Source: Paraphysomonas bandaiensis
Taxonomy: Eukaryota; Chrysophyceae
NCBI GenBank assembly: GCA_965644295.1
Contig: CBFFRP010000114.1
Location: 1-64,000 of the forward strand
DNA: 64,000 bases
Reading direction: 5' to 3'
Position numbers and translations under genes: made by a program. Shown in pieces: positions 10,916 to 22,144 of the stretch. The first letter of the stretch is position 1. Every line of letters begins with the position of its first letter. Under the pieces are notes generated by a model, which was not told the origin of the DNA, ran no database searches, and saw only the letters and a program-made list of their open reading frames with translations.

Positions 10916-12208
10916 CTACAACCATGTACTAACCGTAGGCAGGATACACTCACCCCTGATATAGAGGTTATAGAGGACATTATACAGATATGTCACACTA
11001 TACTATCAAACATATCATACCATATAACCACATAACCATCACACATACCTCTGCAGCAGCTTCCTCTTGCTGCCTCTACCTCTCAGCCTATACAATCCAC
11101 ATATGATTCCAGTGAGGTCATACTCTGGTTCTATGAATAGATGAAGCATACAGTACACATACTCACATGTGTGTTTATGATGAGCTCACGCATCGCATCA
11201 TCTTTAGACACATCAACAGGAGTCTCTCCCTCCTGCAAAAACAACAATAAACACTTAAAAAGAAGTGACACAGTGAATCACCGCATAAAATATGAGCCCT
11301 TATAACACTGTATGTCTGTATGTATGTATGTATGTATGTATGTATGTATGTATGGAGGGGTTACTTACATTGTCTCGTATAGTTGTATCTGCCCCTTCTC
11401 TTATAAGACACTCAGCTGTATCTCTGTCACCAAAAATGAGAGCCAAGTGAAGAGCTGTATGACCAACCTATAAAACAATAACAATAATCACATGTGAGCC
11501 ACATAACACTCTATGTATGTATGTATGCATGTAGGTATGTATGTATGTATGTATGTATGTATGTATGTATGTATGTATGTATGTATGTATGCATGTATGT
11601 ATGTATGTATGTATGTATGTATGTATGTATGTATGTATGTATGTACGTATTGAGGGGTTACTTACATCGTCTCGTATAGTTGTATCTGCTCCTGCTCTTA
11701 TAAGATACTCAGCTATATCTCTGTGACCAAAAATGGCAGCCCTGTGAAGAGCTGTATGACCATCCTATAAAACAATAACAATAATCACATATGAGCCACA
11801 TAACACTCTATGTATGTATGTATGTGTGTATGTATGTATGTCTGTATGGAGGGGTTACTTACATTGTTTTGTATAGTGATATCTGCTCCTTCTCTGATAA
11901 GATAGTCAGCTAAATCTCTGTGACCTCCAGAGGCTGCCAAGTGAAGAGCTGTACGACCACCCTATAAAACAATAACAACAATCACATATGAGCCTCATAA
12001 CACTCTATGTATGTATGTATGTATGTATGTATGTATGTATGTATGTACGGAGGGGTTACTTACAGTGTCTCGTATAGTTGTATCTGCTCCTGCTCGTATA
12101 AGATACTCAGCTATATCTCTGTGACCTCTAGAGCTAGCCTCGTGAAGAGCTGTATAACCAACCTATAAAACAATAATAATAATAATCACATATAGCCTCA
12201 TAACACTC

Positions 12209-12242
<34 letters not shown>

Positions 12243-12415
12243 TGTATGTATGTACGGAGGGGTTACTTACAGTGTCTCGTATAGTTGTATCTGCTCCTGC
12301 TCGTATAAGATACTCAGCTATATCTCTGTGACCTCTAGAGCTAGCCTCGTGAAGAGCTGTACGACCATCCTATAAAACAATAATAACAATAATCACATAT
12401 AGCCTCATAACACTC

Positions 12416-12449
<34 letters not shown>

Positions 12450-13019
12450 TGTATGTATGTATGTATGTATGTATGTATGTATGTTTGTATGTATGTATGT
12501 TTGTATGTATGTGTGTATGTATGTATCTATGTATGTATGTATGTATGTATGTATGTATGTATGTATGTATGTATGTGTGTATGTATGTATCTATGTATGT
12601 ATGTATGTATGTATGTATGTATGTATGTATGTATGTATGTATGTATGTATGTATGTATGTATGTATGTATGTATGGAGGGGTTACTTACATTGTTTTGTA
12701 TAGTGATATCTGCTCCTGCTCTTATAAGATAGTCAGTTGTATCTATGTGACCTCCAGAGGCAGCCAAGTGAAGAGCTGTATAACCCCCCTATAAAACAAT
12801 AAGAATAATCACATATGAGTCCTCATAACACTCTAAGTATGTATGTATATATGAGTATGTATGTGTGTATGTATGTATGTATGTATGTATGTATGTATGT
12901 ATGTATGTATGTATGTATGTATGTATGTATGTATGTATGTATGTATGTATGTATGTATGTATGTATGTATGTATGTATGTATGTATGTATGTATGTATGT
13001 ATGTATGTATGTATGTATG

Positions 13020-13051
<32 letters not shown>

Positions 13052-13244
13052 TGTATGTATGTATGTATGTATGTATGTATGTACGGAGGGGTTACTTACA
13101 GTGTCTCGTATAGTTGTATCTGCTCCTGCTCGTATAAGATACTCAGCTATATCTCTGTGACCTCTAGAGCTAGCCTCGTGAAGAGCTGTACGACCATCCT
13201 ATAAAACAATAATAACAATAATCACATATAGCCTCATAACACTC

Positions 13245-13278
<34 letters not shown>

Positions 13279-13844
13279 TGTATGTATGTATGTATGTTTG
13301 TATGTATGTATGTTTGTATGTATGTGTGTATGTATGTATCTATGTATGTATGTATGTATGTATGTATGTATGTATGTATGTATGTATGTATGTGTGTATG
13401 TATGTATCTATGTATGTATGTATGTATGTATGTATGTATGTATGTATGTATGTATGTATGTATGTATGTATGTATGTATGTATGGAGGGGTTACTTACAT
13501 TGTTTTGTATAGTGATATCTGCTCCTGCTCTTATAAGATAGTCAGTTGTATCTATGTGACCTCCAGAGGCAGCCAAGTGAAGAGCTGTATAACCCCCCTA
13601 TAAAACAATAAGAATAATCACATATGAGTCCTCATAACACTCTAAGTATGTATGTATATATGAGTATGTATGTGTGTATGTATGTATGTATGTATGTATG
13701 TATGTATGTATGTATGTATGTATGTATGTATGTATGTATGTATGTATGTATGTATGTATGTATGTATGTATGTATGTATGTATGTATGTATGTATGTATG
13801 TATGTATGTATGTATGTATGTATGTATGTATGTATGTATGTATG

Positions 13845-13876
<32 letters not shown>

Positions 13877-14388
13877 TGTATGTATGTATGTATGTATGTA
13901 TGTATGTATGTATGTATGTATGTATGTATGTATGTATGTATGTATGTATGTATGTATGTATGTATGTATGTATGTATGTATGTATGTATGTATGTATGTA
14001 TGTATGTATGTATGTATGTATGTATGTATGTATGTATGTATGTGTGTATGTATCGAGGGGTTACTTACATTGTTTCGTATATTGATATCTGCTCCTGCTC
14101 TAATAAGATAGTCAGCTGTATCTCTGTGACCTAGAAAGGCAGCCCAGTGAAGAGCTGTACGACCATCCTATAAAACAATAACAATAATCACATATGAGCC
14201 TCATAACACTCTATGTATGTATGTATGTATGTATGTATGTATGTATGTATGTATGTATGTATGTATGTATGTATGTGTGTGTGGTTGACCTTATCTTGTT
14301 TATTGGTGTTATCACCCTTCCTAACGCAGTTCCTCACTGCATTGAAGTCACCCCTCTTAGCAGCTGTAATAATATCAGACGACCACAT
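10916..14388 (-). CDS. ankyrin-repeat protein, one repeat per exon
   Basis: Exons in transcript order: 14290-14388, 14069-14167, 13499-13597, 13100-13198, 12690-12788, 12271-12369, 12064-12162, 11863-11961, 11666-11764, 11369-11467, then 11163-11232, 11049-11130 and 10916-10955. The first ten are exactly 99 bp (33 codons) and all their introns are phase 0. Exon 1 (MWSSDIITAAKRGDFNAV...) is an N-terminal ankyrin cap. Exons 2-10 each encode one canonical repeat (DGRTALHWAA...GADI). Exon 11 (EGETPVDVSKDDAMRELI) is a partial closing repeat. Donors are GTAAGTAACCCC and acceptors end TTGTTTTATAG. The 3' end is uncertain: the last-but-one intron would be only 32 nt, and without it translation stops at 11131-11133. 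A protein-binding scaffold role is the family expectation; partner unknown. Confidence 0.85.
11311..14276 (+). repeat. (TATG)n arrays in the ankyrin-gene introns
   Basis: The first ten introns of the ankyrin gene hold a TATG tetranucleotide array, ranging from about eight units to about ninety (13,674-14,046). Some arrays contain interspersed TTTG, TGTG and TATC variants. On the coding strand the array reads (CATA)n and sits between a fixed donor end and a fixed acceptor end. The long MYVCMYVC-type ORFs that cross the arrays are artefacts of the repeat. Confidence 0.95.
12271..13928 (+). repeat. tandem duplication of a two-exon block in the ankyrin gene
   Basis: Exon 12271-12369 is identical to 13100-13198, and exon 12690-12788 is identical to 13499-13597. 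The intron between them shares the same pattern of array variants in both copies. The block period is 829 bp at the first exon pair and 809 at the second. The right limit is approximate because it lies in a TATG array. Confidence 0.85.
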
Positions 14389-14570
14389 ATCTGTATATAG
14401 AAGTGAAGTGAAGTGTACATATATGTATATGCAGCAGATGTGACTTCACTTTATTGTGATGCTGTCACAAACAACAGAACAAAAAATAGATACCTTCACT
14501 GGTGGTGTTTTGCAGACTACAGCAGAGTACCTTACGGTGTTTGTTGACAAAATATAGAATAGTGGGGTGA

Positions 14571-14636
14571 TGAAAACCCCCCTTTTCCTTTAGAACCTGA
14601 CAAAAATCAATTTTTTATTTGAAAAGGGGGGTTTCA
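14571..14636 (+). repeat. small inverted repeat (hairpin)
   Basis: TGAAAACCCCCCTTTTC at 14571-14587 pairs with GAAAAGGGGGGTTTCA at 14621-14636. The arms are nearly perfect and the loop is about 33 bases. It could be a small foldback element or a transcript-end hairpin upstream of the ankyrin gene. No target duplication was identified. Confidence 0.6.
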
Positions 14637-14739
14637 TGACACAACATACTCTATTGGAGTGTACATGCAAGCTAGGAAGGCAGGTACCTATAATGGCCGA
14701 TTTACTTTTTTTTATTCGGAATTGGCCGATTTTTATGTG

Positions 14740-15540
14740 TTGAATCACATCAGAACAACCTTAAATCTTACTACAAACCATCCTCACTTACTTACACAAG
14801 AACTAAACTATATATAGTTATATCAGGTAGAGTAAACAGAAATCACTGCTCATGATGACGTTGTCTGATCTGATTTTCATGCAGAATTGATCTTGTATGA
14901 TGCGAGGACGTCCACAGCGACCCCGAATCACTCATAAGCATACAGACAGTCGTATGGACGATGTCACACTGCCCCCATTGGAAAAAAGAAATGTATTGAT
15001 TGAGGTTAAGCGTGCCAAGCAGTATGGTGTGTTTCCAGTGAATGCACCTCACCAGCGAGAGGTTAATTTGGTGTTAGAGGCTTTTACCGGATCTGCCCAA
15101 TTGTACGAGAAACTTCCCCAGTATGACGACTGAAAGTGCGATTCTCAACGCTATCTAATATCCCTGAGGTAGATGTCAAACGGGGCTACAAAGTTTACAC
15201 CGTTCAGGGGCGTAGGACCGGACTCATTGCCAGGGTAATTGATGGCAAGAGTGCTGACTATGTTCTCGCGGAGTACGGTGTCACTATCCGCACCTAGGGG
15301 CGGGACATGAACACCATTGGGGAGTTGTATGGGCTCACCACGAAGGAGTTCAATGCGTTTTGGATCGATCCATCGAGCCACTCTGTGCTGCGGGAGGCCA
15401 TCATTGAGCTGGATTGCTCCTCGCCTTGTCCTAATGGTTTGCTACACTCCATTGTGGATCGCGATATAATGGCTACGAAGATGGACCTTCAAGATAAAGC
15501 TGGATGTGGGTGTGTACATGAAAGTGTATGATGTGGATGA
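14740..15540 (+). pseudogene. degenerate repeated ORF family, copy 1
   Basis: This block is closely similar to 55329-55945. The common coding remnant starts at 14897 (MMRGRPQRPRITHKH) and reads LPPLEKRNVLIEVK and HQREVNLVLEAF before a stop at 15131. It continues in another frame (YKVYTVQ, DYVLAEYGVTIR), has a second in-frame stop near 15296, and goes on as NTIGELYGLTTKEFNAFWID to 15529. In copy 2 the two halves suffer different breaks. The family looks like a Gag-like or other element-encoded protein, but I do not recognise it. Both copies sit beside copia debris. Confidence 0.6.
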
Positions 15541-15732
15541 TAGCATACAGTGTATGGTTTGTAATTGCTTGTGCAGGTATAGCTATGGCTATTCACTTCA
15601 ACAAAATAATCAATCAGGCATGAAATGGGTTTACCTCTGACCCCACTCTGTCTGGTTGCATCAAGCAAGCGCTTACTAAGACTTTGACTTGGCCTTTAGT
15701 TGATCTCTTGGAGGAAGAGGAGATGAGACAAG

Positions 15733-16258
15733 GTGGCTTCTAGCAGTAATATCTCTGGTATGTATGATGTGTATGAGGGGGACATGGACCGTAAAGCATC
15801 GCTTCTTTCGGCGCCCAGGCCTGCCTTTCTCATGAAGCACAGCGAGGAGGACCCAGATATAAAGCGGATTCGTTACCAGGAGGTCAGGCCTTGGGAAACC
15901 AACAAGCCCAAGCGAGGGCAGGAGGGAGCTTGTCAGGTGAGGAGTCAGGATGCAGAACGGGAGGGGGAGGAGTGGACGAGAGGGGTGGCATGCCCAACAC
16001 CACTACTGGGCAGTGCTGTCAACGGCCGAGCGTATTGAGGCCTAGATGGCTCGGAAGGAGGAAGGGTGACTAGCTAATGAGCGTCGAAAGGACGACAAGG
16101 AGCGGCGCCAGATGGAAGAATATCACCGGCACGTTGAGGCCTTCGAGTCCCTTTTGGTCCGTGTGCGTGACGAGCGATATGACTGGCGCATGGCCAGCAA
16201 TGATGTTCTGTAGGTAGAGAGGTTGTTGCATCGGATGCATATCGAGAGCCAATGGATG
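15733..16258 (+). pseudogene. broken ORF, unrecognised, probably element-derived
   Basis: The ORF 15733-16038 begins MASSSNISGMYDVYEGD. It is followed in other frames by charged, helix-like sequence (ERRKDDKERRQMEEYHRHV at about 16080-16140, then SLLVRVRDERYDW) interrupted by stops near 16070 and 16211. Base composition is more GC-rich than the surroundings, as in the block upstream at 14897-15530, so both may belong to one dead element. I cannot name it. Confidence 0.4.
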
Positions 16259-16833
16259 TGGAGTAACTTAGTTGTGTTTTTATCTCATTCCTGAGTGTCC
16301 TTTATTTCCTTTTGACCCTAATTATTTATTTACTTTCTTTTGCTATATTATGCATGATAAGTGCATGCGTAGAATTGCGATCACTTAAGTCCATGCAAAA
16401 GTTAAGTATACAAACGTATTACAAACTACATACCAAAAGTTTATGTCGTATGTATGCTTCTACGTCATCATTTTTATTTTGACCTGTTAATGCTCTATTT
16501 TCAAGTGTGGAACATAATTGCAAGTGAAACAAACGTAATAAAGTTCAACACTGATGACTACACATTTTTTCTTGATTGCCAAACTAGCCAGTTTCTACGA
16601 CATAGTCTGTATTATTGGTGTTGCGCTATCTAACAATAGTATAGCAATATACAATATATTGTTCCCTAGTAGCCCTGACATAGTCCATGTCGGATATTAA
16701 GCAAATTTTAATGGGTGTTATAAAATATAAATTAAGCGGTGGAAATAATTTTAGTAAATATTCAAAATAACAAAACAATTCAAAATAATTTTGATAATGT
16801 ACCACTTAGCACTCATATACTACTCGACATCAA
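16259..16833. other. AT-rich non-coding stretch with a MITE relic
   Basis: No gene seen. 16627-16681 closely resembles the right end of the MITE at 27.0-27.5 kb (CAATATATTGTTCCCTA, preceded by a TCTAACAATAGTAT-like stretch). It is probably a relic of the same family. Confidence 0.5.
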
Positions 16834-19800
16834 TACAGGGGGATTCGAAATAAACAACTGTCTGATGAATGCTATGCTAAGTTAAGCTAGTTAGCTAGCT
16901 AGATGCTCTAGATTAATTCATATGAACACTTATATAAAATGCTATCTTGAAATACATGGGCGTTGCTTATTCTAATTTACTTGTACAGTTACACACAAAT
17001 TACCAAAAAAAATCATGATTTTTACCAAATATATATCGAATAGTGAAATAGACACAATTTTGAAAATAGCATATCTGCACGAAATAAACGAATTAGAACG
17101 TCATCTATAGCGCAAAGGAAACACAATGACATAGCAGTGACTATTCTACAGTAATATTTATATTTTTCGATACATATGCCACGTAATTAGGTGTATAAGT
17201 ACAACTAAACAAACATCATGTATGTGTATTCCCGATATAAAAATATTTCAAGAAAATTGAATGAAAATGATAAAAATGATATTGCACCTGTGTAAAGAGT
17301 CAAAAAAGCTATCTTGATCCGACTTCCCGTTGCTTATTTGAATTTTCTCCGATTTCTACATATCACCAAAAATTAGGTCAAATATATGATATATCCACAG
17401 GCGGATATATAGATACAAGCATCACACAGACCTTTATAGTGCCCCCTTGCAATTTCTTCTTCTGGTACTAATCCCACTACCACTACTGGACTCTATTTCA
17501 TCTTCTGGTAGCAATTCCTCATAAATGAAAAACGATTAGATGGTCATAAGTCGATGTAACCGCCAAACCTGTTGAAATTTTGAAAAAGTCGATTTAAGTT
17601 GAATTTATGATACGTATTGCAATAATTAGTGTAGTACATGTGAAGAGAACATGTTTGCAATGAAAAATAATAAAAATTATATCACTTGCAGACCAAAAAA
17701 TGTTGAATGAAACGGTTACATTATACATAATATGTGTTCTATATAGTGCTATATAATACAAATGTTATTGATTAATTAAATGTACTTACAATCGACAAAC
17801 AACCAAACTTCTGCCACGTTTTCCAGTAAGAATAGATGCAGAATATGCTGCACCAATGTCTGTCAACTCCTGATTGTATAGAAATAAATGAGGAATAACA
17901 ATACGTATTATTATGTATATATTATACCACCTTCATATCGCAACAGGTACTGCAGGATTGCTCGAATATTGCCGTCGTTATCGACCTCTGAACCTCATAC
18001 ATCCCTCTGCCGTTGTATGAGTGAACTGTACAACCTAGCTGATATTAGGGTTCTTCACCAAAGCACCAATCTCACTCCTGCGGTACAACTTCATTAGCAC
18101 TTGTACCGTCGTTGCTACAGAGCAAATATACCTTTATCACCGTTATCATCTTATATAGGTAAAACTTCAGTGTCATATCGAAAAATAGAGGTGAAAGGTG
18201 CGAAGTTCTTTGCTGTGGGAACAGTAGCCCTCTCTGATACAGCTCAACGAATTGATAGACTGACAGCACTGAGCCTTTATACTTCACTACATCGGGGTCT
18301 CTCCTCCCACTCATCGGCTATGGTGCCTATGAGTGTCAATGACTTTATTGTTGAGGCGAAAGCGGACAACACAAGACTAAGATATTAACACCAGGACCAA
18401 CTCGTCAGCCTGCTGTCACTCATTGACAAGTTCTGTGGTCTCTGTTGTCACAGAGACCCAGAGCGAAGGCATGATATAGGCACTTCCTGCCGCTTCCGTT
18501 AATCCTGCAGATAACTTGTTCTCCCTCGCCTTGAGAGCTTATTCTGCATACCAACTTCCATCCACCCCTCCACAGTTCGTTTTCATGTGGTTGACACAAT
18601 GGTTCTTGAAACAGGAGTGATATTACGTCTGTATTCAACGTATATTACAAGGCATAGTCAACATCTACACAAAGCCGTTACCTCGACATAACACCTCCGA
18701 CGACATCAAACTCAGACCAAAACGCAAGTAGAGGGATACCCAATAAATGAATAGACAGATATCTGATGGCAGATCTCATTCGCAGTCATATCAGCTGCGT
18801 GTGTGCGCTGCTCTGTGCTGATGTGAACAGAGACCGTCGAAGCAGTCTGAATATGCTGACTGCACAGAGCCTTTCGGCCCCTCTCCAGATCGAATAAAAT
18901 ACTCTGATCGCTGTTCCTCAGTCCCCGAGGGCTCAGAGAGGAGTCTCGTCCCTCCTTCCTCTTGCTGTGTGCTCATCTCTGTGATTCTCATCCGATGGAT
19001 ATGGCTGCTCTCTCTTCCCTCTTGTTAGGCCTAATAGGGTTATGAGATATGCATATGGTCACATGAACTTACGCTGATCTCGTGTGTTGTTATTGTGGGG
19101 GTGGGAGCATCGTATGAGGGGTGTGGATGATGTGTGTGTGATGCTTGTCTTAAGAGGGATAACATACCATCAAAACACCATCAAAATCAAAATATGATGA
19201 AAAAAGTTCAAAAAAAAGTATTTTTGAAAAAAAAAACTGAAATCTGTCGTTTATTTCGAATCCCCCCTGTATATAAGATGATAGCGGTGATAAAGGAGAC
19301 GTTTTTTGACAAAGCGGACCAGTCTGGTCCCACTTTATTTTTTTGTATTGCGTTTTTTCGTATGGAACATGAGTGTAGAGCTTTGAAATTGTAGTCAAAA
19401 TGAGTACAATTTTTTTATTTCGAGTGGGACCAAATACAGTCCGACAAGTGGAGGGCTGGTCCACTTTGTCAAAAAACGTCTCAAAGGTATATATGCTGAG
19501 TAGCCACGGTACAAGAAGTGCTAATGAAATTGTACCGCAGGAGTTTGAGATTGGTGCTTCGGTGAAGAACACTTTTATCAGCTAGATTGTACAGTTCACT
19601 CATACAGCGGCAGCGGGACGTATGAGGTTCATGTCAATAACGACCGATATTCGAACAATGCTGCAGTACCTGTTGCGATATGAAGGTGGTGTATATACAT
19701 GATAATAAGTATTGTTATTCCTCATTTATTTCTATGCAATCAGGAGTTGACAGACACTGGTGCAGTATATACTTACTGGAAAACGTGACATATGTATCGA

Positions 19801-20137
19801 AAAATATAAATATTACTGTAGAATAGTCACTGTTATGCCATTGTGTCTTGTTTGCGCTGTATATGATGTTCTCATTTGATTCTTTTGTATAGATATGTTA
19901 TTTTCAATTATGTCTATTTCACTATTCGATATTATATATATTATGGTAATAACATGATTTTTTTTGGTAATTTGTGTGTAACTGTACAAGTATATTAGAA
20001 TAAGAAACGCCCATGTATTTCACGATAGCATTTTATATAAGTGTCCATATGAATTTATCTAGAGCATCTAGCTAGCTAACTAGCTTAACTTAGCATAGCA
20101 TTCATCAGACAGTTGTTTATATCGAATCCGCTCTGTA
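16834..20137. mobile_element. 3.3-kb inverted-repeat (foldback-like) element, TA-flanked
   Basis: The outer ends are TACAGGGGGATTCGAAAT at 16834 and its imperfect complement ending ATCCGCTCTGTA at 20137. Reading inward, 16834-17185 pairs with about 19785-20137, and 17815-18137 pairs with about 19272-19785 once the nested MITE is removed. The left arm has an extra 630 bp (17186-17815). Both ends begin with TA followed by CAG, as expected for a TA-targeting element of the Tc1/mariner kind; this is inference from the ends only. A further copy of the same terminus, reversed, lies inside at 19249-19271. No transposase was found; the centre (18140-19250) holds only short unrecognised ORFs. Confidence 0.75.
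19296..19482. mobile_element. 187-bp MITE nested in the right arm
   Basis: The terminal inverted repeats are GAGACGTTTTTTGACAAAG at the left and its complement at the right. AAAG is duplicated on both sides (19292-19295 and 19483-19486). The opposite arm of the host element has the uninterrupted sequence (ATACCTTTATCACC near 18129), which is an empty site. This establishes the ends and the 4-bp duplication. There is no coding capacity. Confidence 0.85.
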
Positions 20138-20414
20138 GGTGAACATGTCACTGAGCATAGAAGATGTCTATATCAATTACAATGCATAGATATGACAACA
20201 ACATGCAGCGACCTCACACACATGAAACAACATACTGAAATGGTTGGTTAGAAAACCAAACCGCATTTGGAAAGGATTTGCAGTTCGTTTGATACATCGT
20301 AGCTGAAAGCTGAAGATTCTGCCTGTCCCCACCATAGCAAATAGTACTGGCTCGGAGAGCATCAAAACATTTATAGTTCTCTACGTTATTTCTTAATTTT
20401 GTCATCAGGGGACA

Positions 20415-20758
20415 TTGAAGCACATGTCCAGCTCAATCAGTCCTGCTAGGAAACGCGGCTGGCCTCACAATGCAGCCTGGGCCCTTATCAACGACGAATC
20501 CATTGATGTCATGGCCCGTCAAGCCAGGGAACTGGAAGAATACGTATGTTGGCCACCCCCTGTACTTGAATGGTATGTCAAGAATCAAAAACTCCTTCGA
20601 TGGAGTGTCGGTTCTCGGATGCCCCTGATGGCATCCTTCCCCACCCTAAGATTGTTGGGTTAGATGCCCATGAAATGAAGGAGGCTGTCGAACTTCACCG
20701 GACTTATTGGTCACATGAAAATGCCCAATTCTCGTTTGATAGCGAAGATGAAATGTGA
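20415..20758 (+). pseudogene. short frameshifted ORF, unrecognised
   Basis: The first part (20424-20590) reads ARKRGWPHNAAWALINDESI and VCWPPPVLEWYVKNQK. Sense then moves to another frame near an A5 run at 20587, reading DAPDGILPHPKIVGLDAHEM and an acidic tail up to a stop at 20756. The joined sense suggests a real protein that carries one frameshift. The family was not recognised; a transposon origin is likely from the surroundings. Confidence 0.4.
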
Positions 20759-20836
20759 TATATAGCATGTGTACAATGGTTGCATTTTTATTAATTGATG
20801 GTTAGAGTATGCTCCCATATTTGAGTGAAAATTATT

Positions 20837-21008
20837 AACCTATAACACCTAGTCAACCTAGTCATTGTAAACTGAAAATATAAATATTAAATGACTACGA
20901 GGTTTTTCAGCTACTTTCTTGACTAGGTTTTTCCACCAATTTTTGTGTGACTAGGAAATTACACCTAATTGACTAGGTTGAATAAATATATTCGGCATAT
21001 AGGTTGAA
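20837..21008. repeat. MITE-like stretch with CTAGTCAA motifs
   Basis: Several direct and inverted copies of a motif built on TTGACTAGGTTGA occur here. A diverged direct copy of 20951-20993 lies at 21901-21945, beyond the copia fragment, so the copia DNA seems to have landed inside or beside this repeat. The ends are not defined. Confidence 0.35.
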
Positions 21009-21026
21009 CATCCAATTGAGTGGGAG

Positions 21027-21415
21027 TGTTGAGTTAATAGTGTGCAATAGGTGAAGTCAACTCATAGGCGTAACGGGTGATTATAGTTACAAAGGAATTA
21101 AATTCAGTTAGTGATATGTGACTATATATATAAGATGTAGGAGTGACTGGTGAACATATGATAAAAGATGTTATATATGAAAGTCTTATTATTAGCAATA
21201 GGTGTCGAGAATCGACACCAGATAAGTAGTTAGATGAAGACTAGTCAAGCTAGATCGACCTCTACCAGTAACTAAAATAAGTATAAATTCTCATATCATA
21301 CTATTTAACGCTGCGATAAAAGATGTTGCAGAGAACAGAGGATGCATGAATATTATGCAGTGAAGTGTTCTGAATAATAATTATAATTTATTACTTATAA
21401 GCATTGTGTTCAACA
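21027..21415 (+). repeat. copia LTR (copy A), with polypurine tract just upstream
   Basis: It begins TGTTGAGTT and ends TTCAACA, giving the expected inverted termini. It is similar to the LTR at 49999-50282 (GTGTGCAATAGGT, then GTAACGGGTGATTATAG). The tract ATTGAGTGGGAG lies directly upstream (21015-21026), as for a 3' LTR. A gag fragment follows, as for a 5' LTR. Confidence 0.75.
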
Positions 21416-21461
21416 TAGCAAGGTTAAGGTTTACGTGTAGAGCAAAGTTAACTTCAGTGAT

Positions 21462-21870
21462 ATGTATAATTCTAACACGGTAGCGAGCGGTAGCTCTGAT
21501 GAGGCGAAGGAGGACAGCAAGGTGCTAAAGTTTGACAAGTATCAGGCTGAGGTATCAGCTCAGAAGTTCAATATTATTCTGATGAAGAAGAATTGTAATC
21601 ACCTGAGGGTTAGAGCCGAAACCTGCTGGAGGAGGCAGAGCACGAGAAATGACACGTGCGTTGTGTGTTGCAACGAATTAGGATGCATGTGAACATGACG
21701 CAGATGTATGGGAGGGTGCCAACCAATACATGGAGGCGACTACCAGATGATATCCCCAACAAGAAGTTTTGTCCAATGAGATGCTTCAAACGCTGGTGAA
21801 TAGGTTTCAGAGTGAGTTGGGAAATGTGCTCGAGAAGACTACCATAGCCTTATATCATATTGAGGTCGTC
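21462..21870 (+). pseudogene. truncated copia gag
   Basis: It matches the first part of the gag at 50329 (VASGSSDEAKEDSKVLKFD). The reading frame is lost after a deletion near 21640, and fragments matching the longer copy continue until about 21860. The remaining gag, protease and all of pol are absent. It starts at an ATG 46 bases after the LTR, like the longer copy. Confidence 0.8.
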
Positions 21871-22144
21871 GCCTAGCATAATTAAGTATCTATTTAATAG
21901 TATGACTAAGAAATTCAACCAATTTGACTATAGGTTGAATAATTATATCCCTATTTACTCCTTAAAAGAGTGTATTGATGCATCCAACATATTATATATC
22001 TAAGACAACTATTACACAACTCACATAAAAAACTCATACTAAATAAAGAAGTAGCAGGAGCATCATCTTATTAATCTCATTTTCAATTACAGTCTAGTGA
22101 TATAAAGCAGCACCTGTGTCTCATAACTAGGAATATCATACGCG

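Noticed and set aside
11494-14443. Many overlapping Met-Tyr-Val-Cys repeat ORFs, up to 154 codons
   Set aside because: They are translations of (TATG)n arrays, which have no stop in any plus-strand frame. The arrays are introns of the minus-strand ankyrin gene.
18791-18991. 66-codon minus-strand ORF in the foldback element, considered as a transposase fragment
   Set aside because: It has no DDE/D or helix-turn-helix features and is too short to support.
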